Shown here piece by piece: positions 59,307 through 64,000 of a stretch of DNA of 64,000 bases. A model generated the notes under the pieces. It ran no database searches, was not told where the DNA came from, and worked only from the letters and a program-made list of their open reading frames with translations. Positions within the stretch are counted from its first letter, which is position 1. Every line of letters begins with the position of its first letter. The translations under genes were made by a program, and so were the position numbers. This DNA is from LMUY01 sp965198895 (lineage in GTDB: Bacteria > Pseudomonadota > Alphaproteobacteria > Acetobacterales > Acetobacteraceae): NCBI GenBank assembly GCA_965198895.1, contig OZ240676.1:5208001-5272000 (forward strand), given 5' to 3'.

Positions 59307-61124
59307 CTATTCCACCGTCACCGACTTCGCCAGGTTGCGCGGCTGGTCCACGTCCGTGCCCTTCAGCACCGCAACCCGGTAGGCCAGCATCTGCACCGGG
59401 ATCGCATACAGGATCGGCGCCACGAACGGGTGCACCGTGGGCAGCACGACCACCGCCGCCGCGATGCCGCGTAGCTTTGCAGCCCCGGCCGCGTCGCTGA
59501 ACACGATCAACTTGCCACCCCGCGCCGCGGCTTCCTGCAGGTTGGAGGCGGTTTTCTCGAATAGCGGGCCACTGGGGGCAGCCGCCACGACGGGAACGTC
59601 ACGGTCGATCAGCGCGATCGGGCCGTGCTTCATCTCACCGGCCGCGTAGCCCTCGGCGTGGATGTAGGTGATCTCCTTCAGCTTCAGTGCCCCCTCCATC
59701 GCGATCGGGAAGCAGCCGCCGCGGCCCAGGAACAGCACGTCGCGCGCCTCGGCCACCAACTCGGCAACCGAGGACAGGTCGAGCGCAAGGGCATCGGCGG
59801 CGCGGCTGGGGAGTTCCAGCAGGGCGTCAACCAACTCCGCCTCCCGAGCTGCCATCATCGTCCCGCGCGCGCGCGCCGTGCCGATGGCGAAACAGGCCAA
59901 GGTGGTGAGCTGGGCGGTGAACGCCTTGGTGCTGGCGACGCCAATCTCCTGGCCGGCCAGCGTCTCGAGCACCGCGTCGCTCTCGCGGGCCATCGTGCTC
60001 TCGGGCACGTTCAGGATGCTGAGCACGTGCTGCCCGGCGCCCCGCAACGAGCGCAGGGCTGCCAACGTGTCGGCGGTTTCGCCGGACTGGCTGACCAGCA
60101 CGGCCAAGCCGCCGGGCTGCAGCGGCGGTTCGCGGTAGCGCAGTTCGCTGGCCACGTCGGCGTCGGTCGGCAGGCGTGCCTCGGCCTCCAGCCAGTGCCG
60201 GGCCACTAACCCGGCGTAATAGGCACTGCCGCAGGCAGTCACCGTGACGCGGGGCAGCGCTGCCAGGTCGAACGGCAGGGCCGGCAGGGCGACGGTGCGG
60301 GACGCCGGGTCGATCATGCGCTGCAGCACCTGGCCGATGACGCTCGGGTGCTCGTGCAGCTCCTTCTCCATGTAGTGGCGAAAACCGTCCTTGCCGATCG
60401 CTAGCCCGGTGTGGACGGTGCGCCGCACCTCGCGCTGCACGCCGTGACCGGCGCGATCGAAGAACTGGGCACCGCCGCGGGACAGGACCGCCCAATCGCC
60501 GTCACGCAGGAACGCGATGCTCTGGGTCAATGGAGCCAGCGCCAGGCTGTCGGAACCGAGGAACATCTCATCCTCGCCATAGCCCACGGCCAGCGGGGCG
60601 CCGTGTTGGGCGCCCACCATCAGACCGTGGTGCCCGGCGAACACCACGGCGAGCGCGTAGGCACCCTCCAGCCGAGCGAACGTCGCCTGGGCCGCGTCCA
60701 CCGGCGCCATGCCGCGGCCGAGATGCAGGTCTAGCATCTGCGCCACCGTCTCGGTGTCGGTCTCGGTCTCGAACACCTGGCCGGCGGCCTCGAGCTCCTC
60801 TCGCAGGGCGGCGTGGTTCTCGATGATGCCGTTATGCACCACCGACACGCGCGCGGTTCCGTGCGGGTGGGCGTTGGTCACGGTAGGCGCGCCGTGGGTG
60901 GCCCAGCGGGTATGGCCGACGCCGGTTGTGCCCGGCATCGGTGACTGCGCGAGCACGGCGGCGAGGTTGACCAGCTTGCCGGGAGCGCGGCGGCGCTCGA
61001 TGTGGCCATTGCTGAGCGTGGCGATCCCCGCGCTATCGTAGCCGCGATATTCCAGTCGCTGCAGCGCGTCCAACAGCAGGGGCGCCGCCGGACGGGCGCC
61101 GAGCACTCCGACGATGCCGCACAT
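59307..61124 (-). CDS. glmS: Glutamine--fructose-6-phosphate aminotransferase
   Basis: A 605-residue enzyme making glucosamine 6-phosphate. N-terminal glutaminase with nucleophile Cys2 (MCGIVGVLGARPAAPLLLDA), and GHTRWATHGAPTVTNAHPH. Two SIS domains follow: ACGSAYYAGLVARHWLEAEA, VSQSGETADTLAALR, then EGALKLKEITYIHAEGYAAG and EMKHGPIALID. The C-terminal tail ends QPRNLAKSVTVE. It overlaps glmU by one base. No glmS ribozyme or sRNA sequence is apparent, as expected outside Firmicutes and enterics. Confidence 0.96.
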   Translation of the reverse strand: MCGIVGVLGARPAAPLLLDALQRLEYRGYDSAGIATLSNGHIERRRAPGKLVNLAAVLAQSPMPGTTGVGHTRWATHGAPTVTNAHPHGTARVSVVHNGIIENHAALREELEAAGQVFETETDTETVAQMLDLHLGRGMAPVDAAQATFARLEGAYALAVVFAGHHGLMVGAQHGAPLAVGYGEDEMFLGSDSLALAPLTQSIAFLRDGDWAVLSRGGAQFFDRAGHGVQREVRRTVHTGLAIGKDGFRHYMEKELHEHPSVIGQVLQRMIDPASRTVALPALPFDLAALPRVTVTACGSAYYAGLVARHWLEAEARLPTDADVASELRYREPPLQPGGLAVLVSQSGETADTLAALRSLRGAGQHVLSILNVPESTMARESDAVLETLAGQEIGVASTKAFTAQLTTLACFAIGTARARGTMMAAREAELVDALLELPSRAADALALDLSSVAELVAEARDVLFLGRGGCFPIAMEGALKLKEITYIHAEGYAAGEMKHGPIALIDRDVPVVAAAPSGPLFEKTASNLQEAAARGGKLIVFSDAAGAAKLRGIAAAVVVLPTVHPFVAPILYAIPVQMLAYRVAVLKGTDVDQPRNLAKSVTVE

Positions 61125-62431
61125 CAGCGCTTCTCCTTCTTGGCCCGGAACGCGGCGGCGGCCCCGGGCTTGGTGGTCTGGCGGGCCCGGCCAAACGCCA
61201 TGGCCTCGGCCGGCACGTCTTCGGTCACGGTACTGCCGGCCACCACCATAGCCCCATCGCCTACCTGGAGGGGCGCGATCAGCGAGGTGTTGGAGCCGAT
61301 GAACGCCCGGGCGCCGATCTCGGTCCGGTGCTTGCCGAACCCGTCATAGTTCACGGTGATGGTGCCGGCGCCGATATTGGTACCAGCGCCAACCGTGGCA
61401 TCCCCTATATAGGAAAGGTGGTTTGCCTTAGCCCCCTCGCCCAGCGAGGCGGCCTTCAATTCCACGAAGTTGCCGACATGGGCGCCAGCGCCGATGTCGG
61501 TGCCGGGCCGCAGGCGGGCAAACGGGCCGATGATGGCGCCCTGCCCCACCGTGCAGCCCTCGAGATGGCTGAAGGCGCGGATCCGGGCACCGGCCGCGAC
61601 CGTCACGCCGGGGCCGAATACCACATTGGGTTCTACCGTCACATCCGGGGCGAGGGCCGTGTCGGCCGAGAGGAACACCGTCTCCGGCGCGGTGAGAGTG
61701 GCACCCGCCGCCATCGCCTCCTCGCGCAGGAAGCCCTGCAGCGTCGCTTCGGCGGCCGCCAGGTCGGCGCGGGAGTTCACACCGCGCAACTCCGCCTCGG
61801 GCGCTTCCACGGCTGCCACGCGCACGCCCTCGGCGCGGGCGATCGCGACGACGTCGGTCAGGTAGTATTCGGACTTGCTGTTTGCGTTGCCGACCGCACG
61901 CAGCCAGCGCTGCAGGTCGTGAGCCGCGGCGCAGATCACGCCGGCATTGCACAAGCCCACCGCGCGCTCGGCCTCGGTCGCGTCGGCCCACTCGACGATC
62001 CGCTCCACTGTGTCGCCCTGGGTGATGACGCGGCCATAGCGCCCCGGGTCGGCGGGGCGCATGGCGAGCAACACCAATCCCGCCCCCGCCCTGGCATCGC
62101 GCAGGCGGCGCAGCGTGGCAGGGCGGATCAGGGGATTATCGGCATACAGCACGGCCACGTCACCGGTGCCGAACTCTCCCGCCGCCTGCAATGCGGCATG
62201 GGCGGTGCCCAACCGTTCGTGCTGCACCACCACGGGGTGCGGGGCCGCCGCCGCGGCGAGCGCCGGCATGTCCGGCCCGGCCACGATCACCGCCCGCTCG
62301 AACACTCCGGCGCAGGATGCGAGCAGATGGTGCAGCATCGGCCGCCCGCCCAAGGGGTGGAGCGCCTTGGGGAGGGCGGACCGCATCCGCGTTCCCAGGC
62401 CGGCGGCGAGCAGGATGGCGGTGGCTTCCAT
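61124..62431 (-). CDS. glmU: Bifunctional N-acetylglucosamine-1-phosphate uridylyltransferase / glucosamine-1-phosphate acetyltransferase
   Basis: A 435-residue enzyme for UDP-GlcNAc. The N-terminal pyrophosphorylase (1-225) has ILLAAGLGTRMRSALPKALH; DVAVLYADNPLIRP carries the metal Asp. The left-handed beta-helix acetyltransferase (240-420) includes VGNFVELKAASLGEGAKANH, LSYIGDATVG and GAGTITVNYDGFGKHRT. I use ATG 62431 rather than GTG 62437. It pairs with glmS to supply UDP-GlcNAc to peptidoglycan and to lpxA. Confidence 0.95.
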   Translation of the reverse strand: MEATAILLAAGLGTRMRSALPKALHPLGGRPMLHHLLASCAGVFERAVIVAGPDMPALAAAAAPHPVVVQHERLGTAHAALQAAGEFGTGDVAVLYADNPLIRPATLRRLRDARAGAGLVLLAMRPADPGRYGRVITQGDTVERIVEWADATEAERAVGLCNAGVICAAAHDLQRWLRAVGNANSKSEYYLTDVVAIARAEGVRVAAVEAPEAELRGVNSRADLAAAEATLQGFLREEAMAAGATLTAPETVFLSADTALAPDVTVEPNVVFGPGVTVAAGARIRAFSHLEGCTVGQGAIIGPFARLRPGTDIGAGAHVGNFVELKAASLGEGAKANHLSYIGDATVGAGTNIGAGTITVNYDGFGKHRTEIGARAFIGSNTSLIAPLQVGDGAMVVAGSTVTEDVPAEAMAFGRARQTTKPGAAAAFRAKKEKR

Positions 62432-62623
62432 GCCCACCGGGGTAGCGTTGCCGCCATCCCCGTGTCAAAGCACACGCAAACAACAATGATTACGGACGGT
62501 GACAATGCGGTCGCGCATCGGTTACTGAAACACTGTCTTACAACGTCCTCGGCCCGCTCGGTCTTGCCGTAAACCGCAGGCGGGCGCACTTCACCTTCAA
62601 AGATCGGCATTGAGAGTATCAAG

Positions 62624-63127
62624 ATGGCAAAGACGAAAACATGCGTGCTTGCGCTCGCGAGCGTTCTGCTGCTCGACGGTTGCGTGCAGCCGCCGCTCGG
62701 GCCAACAGTCCAGGTTCTGCCGCAGCAAGGCAAGCCGTTCGGGGCATTCCAGCAGGATCAGGCAGTTTGCACTCAGTATGCCTCGTCGCAGGTGCAGGGC
62801 CAGGCGGAGCGGGCGAACGACAGGGCGGTCGGTGGTGCAGTGCTCGGCACGGTACTCGGGGCCGGTCTGGGGGCTGCGATCGGCGGCGGGCGGGGTGCGG
62901 CCATCGGGGCCGGCAGCGGCGCGATCGTCGGAACGGGGGTCGGCGCGAACGGCAGCGCTTACGCCCAGGGCGGGATACAGTATCAGTACAACAACGCCTA
63001 CGTGCAGTGCATGGTGTCCAAGGGCAACGTGCTGCCGCAACCGCGCCCAGTCATCGTCCAGCCCGCCCCGTACTACGTGCAGCCGGCACCCTACGTTGTG
63101 CCCGGCCCGGCCCCGTACGGGTACTAA
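62624..63127 (+). CDS. Glycine-zipper lipoprotein
   Basis: A 167-residue protein. The lipoprotein signal MAKTKTCVLALASVLLLDGC puts the lipidated Cys at residue 20 (lipobox LDGC). A soluble helical segment (FQQDQAVCTQYASSQVQGQA) is followed by a glycine-zipper hydrophobic segment (GAVLGTVLGAGLGAAIGGGR), then a polar Tyr/Asn part and a Pro/Tyr-rich tail. Such YMGG/glycine-zipper lipoproteins sit in the outer membrane; exact role unknown. It has its own upstream space (62432-62623), divergent from glmU. Confidence 0.75.
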   Translation: MAKTKTCVLALASVLLLDGCVQPPLGPTVQVLPQQGKPFGAFQQDQAVCTQYASSQVQGQAERANDRAVGGAVLGTVLGAGLGAAIGGGRGAAIGAGSGAIVGTGVGANGSAYAQGGIQYQYNNAYVQCMVSKGNVLPQPRPVIVQPAPYYVQPAPYVVPGPAPYGY

Positions 63128-63136
63128 GCCGAAACA

Positions 63137-63196
63137 GCCGGACAGTTCTCTGTTCGGCGACTAAATCGCTCGGGTCAGCCTTCGACCGCTGACCCG
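63137..63196. terminator. Two hairpins between convergent genes
   Basis: GCCGGACAG-TTCT-CTGTTCGGC (63137-63158, one G-U pair) follows the lipoprotein stop by 9 bases. CGGGTCAGC (63171-63179) and GCTGACCCG (63188-63196) form a second perfect 9-bp stem with an 8-base loop. They lie between two convergent genes and could stop transcription from both sides. T-runs are absent. Confidence 0.5.
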
Positions 63197-63203
63197 GGCG
63201 ACG

Positions 63204-63824
63204 TCACCTGCGGACGCTGCCAGCCATAGTGAGCCAGCCGGCGTCCATCATCATCCATTGGCTCACGGGGAACCGTCCCGTGACGGTAAAGGCTTGCGCC
63301 GCCAGGCCGGTGATCGAGCCGTGCAGATCCCGAAGGCCTGGAATGTAGCACTGCATCAGACTGGTCCCCGGGAAGGCCCACACAGGCGGCGATGTAGGGC
63401 TACCCGGCTCGGGGAGGTCATAGACCGGATTGCCCTCACCCCGAAGCGCGCCGAGCGGCTCGAGAACGCGAACGCAGAAGATTGTGTCGAATACGCCGTA
63501 ACGCTCCGATATAGACAGTTTCAGCCGCGCCAGGTGTTGCCTGTCGGTGCCCAGGATGTTGGACGAGACGGCAATGGACTGAAAGGTTTCACTCTCGATC
63601 CACCAAGGACTGGAGAGGTTGACCTCGTCCGGAACCGGTCCGCGGCTCGACCGGGAATGGCCGATTTTGAACAGATCCTGCCCTCTGCGGAGTTTGACCT
63701 CCTTCGGGTTCCAAATGCCGCCTTCCTGTCGCTTGAGATCCGGGGTCCAGCCGCCAGCCCGACCGATCCAGCGCTTTAAGCGCCGAGGATTGTAGAATTC
63801 GGCCTCGTTGAGAACACCCTGCAT
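63204..63824 (-). CDS. Hypothetical protein
   Basis: A 206-codon frame, ATG 63824, of lower G+C than neighbours. No signal peptide or membrane helix. The sequence has an N-terminal basic part (NPRRLKRWIGRAGGWTPDLK), a central WNPKEVKLRRGQDLFKIGH, and a mixed beta-like C-terminal half with PGTSLMQCYIPGLRDLHGSI. No known family recognised; the aromatic-rich repeats suggest a beta-rich fold. Possibly acquired, or fast-evolving. Confidence 0.45.
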   Translation of the reverse strand: MQGVLNEAEFYNPRRLKRWIGRAGGWTPDLKRQEGGIWNPKEVKLRRGQDLFKIGHSRSSRGPVPDEVNLSSPWWIESETFQSIAVSSNILGTDRQHLARLKLSISERYGVFDTIFCVRVLEPLGALRGEGNPVYDLPEPGSPTSPPVWAFPGTSLMQCYIPGLRDLHGSITGLAAQAFTVTGRFPVSQWMMMDAGWLTMAGSVRR

Positions 63825-63900
63825 CGCACCCGCATTCGTTTCGACTGTCGAGTGTGTCTAGCAAGTTGGCGACGGCCTGCAAGGCGGCGGCCACGACAGA

Positions 63901-64000
63901 TCAGGGTCCGGACCGCACTCCCTGTTCGGCCCGGGTCACCAGGACCGTGGCATCGGCTTGCAGCAGGAACCGGGCGTTCACCAGCCGCTCTGCCGCCGCT
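63901..64000 (-). CDS. 3' end of a gene running off the window
   Basis: On the minus strand a frame open to the window edge ends at TGA 63901-63903 after AERLVNARFLLQADATVLVT and RAEQGVRSGP. Only 32 codons are visible, with codon use (G/C third positions) like the housekeeping genes. Family not identifiable. Confidence 0.3.
   Translation of the reverse strand, partial: AAAERLVNARFLLQADATVLVTRAEQGVRSGP

Noticed and set aside
59302..61124. glmS ribozyme or GlmZ-type control region
   Set aside because: glmS begins inside the glmU-glmS overlap, so no leader exists to hold one.

Overview
This window looks like chromosome from a high-G+C alphaproteobacterium, most likely an Acetobacteraceae-type member of the Rhodospirillales. 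The basis is a pentose-phosphate operon built around a fused transaldolase/glucose-6-phosphate isomerase with a short-type 6-phosphogluconate dehydrogenase, the alphaproteobacterial pyrH-frr-uppS-cdsA-dxr-rseP-bamA-ompH-lpxD-fabZ-lpxA-lpxI envelope cluster, and the use of LpxI rather than LpxH. The genus assignment is inference; there is no rRNA in the window.

Layout. (1) 1-6250 is an insertion-sequence graveyard: two opposed IS66 fragments, an A+T-richer 494-codon orphan gene, an IS110 remnant, a 5'-truncated IS21 element (istA/istB), and pieces of a second IS21. (2) 6367-12543 is a compact integrated element read on the minus strand: tyrosine integrase, AlpA/excisionase-like HTH protein, a small overlapping ORF, a large primase-helicase of the VapE/D5 type and, just past the primase stop, eight direct and one inverted copies of CTGTAGCC around an A+T-rich core. 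This resembles a minimal phage-satellite (PICI-like) replicon. An ISAs1-family element with perfect 17-bp ends and a 10-bp target duplication has landed in the 3' end of its integrase. (3) 12.7-18.1 kb: adenine deaminase, nucleoside hydrolase, DUF3750 protein, aldo/keto reductase and a divergent TetR regulator with paired operators. (4) 18.1-23.5 kb: two orphan peptide-type binding proteins, and YcjF/YcjX homologues. (5) 23.6-35.8 kb: lipid A, outer-membrane assembly and isoprenoid cluster on the minus strand. (6) 35.8-43 kb: an actP remnant, a VTT membrane protein, an orphan ABC-2 permease with hldE, and a three-gene signalling cassette without DNA-binding output. (7) 43.2-54.2 kb: a nine-gene pentose-phosphate/gluconate operon (tkt, tal-pgi, gnd, zwf, two HAD phosphatases, pgl, rpiA, gntK), mostly joined by ATGA-type overlaps. 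(8) 54.3-64 kb: groEL/groES with a tiny basic protein upstream, large catalase katE, glmS/glmU, a glycine-zipper lipoprotein, and two poorly characterised genes at the edge.

How it fits together. The operon at 43-54 kb covers phosphorylation of gluconate, the oxidative branch (zwf, pgl, gnd) and the non-oxidative rearrangements (rpiA, tkt, tal-pgi). The 23-36 kb cluster supplies isoprenoid precursor (dxr), undecaprenyl diphosphate (uppS), CDP-diacylglycerol (cdsA), lipid A acylation (lpxA, lpxD, lpxI, fabZ) and outer-membrane protein insertion (bamA, ompH, rseP). hldE and glmS/glmU add heptose and amino-sugar precursors for the same envelope. Dispersed palindromes, including three REP-like units with GTAG heads, punctuate the intergenic spaces and in two places supply the stop codon of a housekeeping gene.
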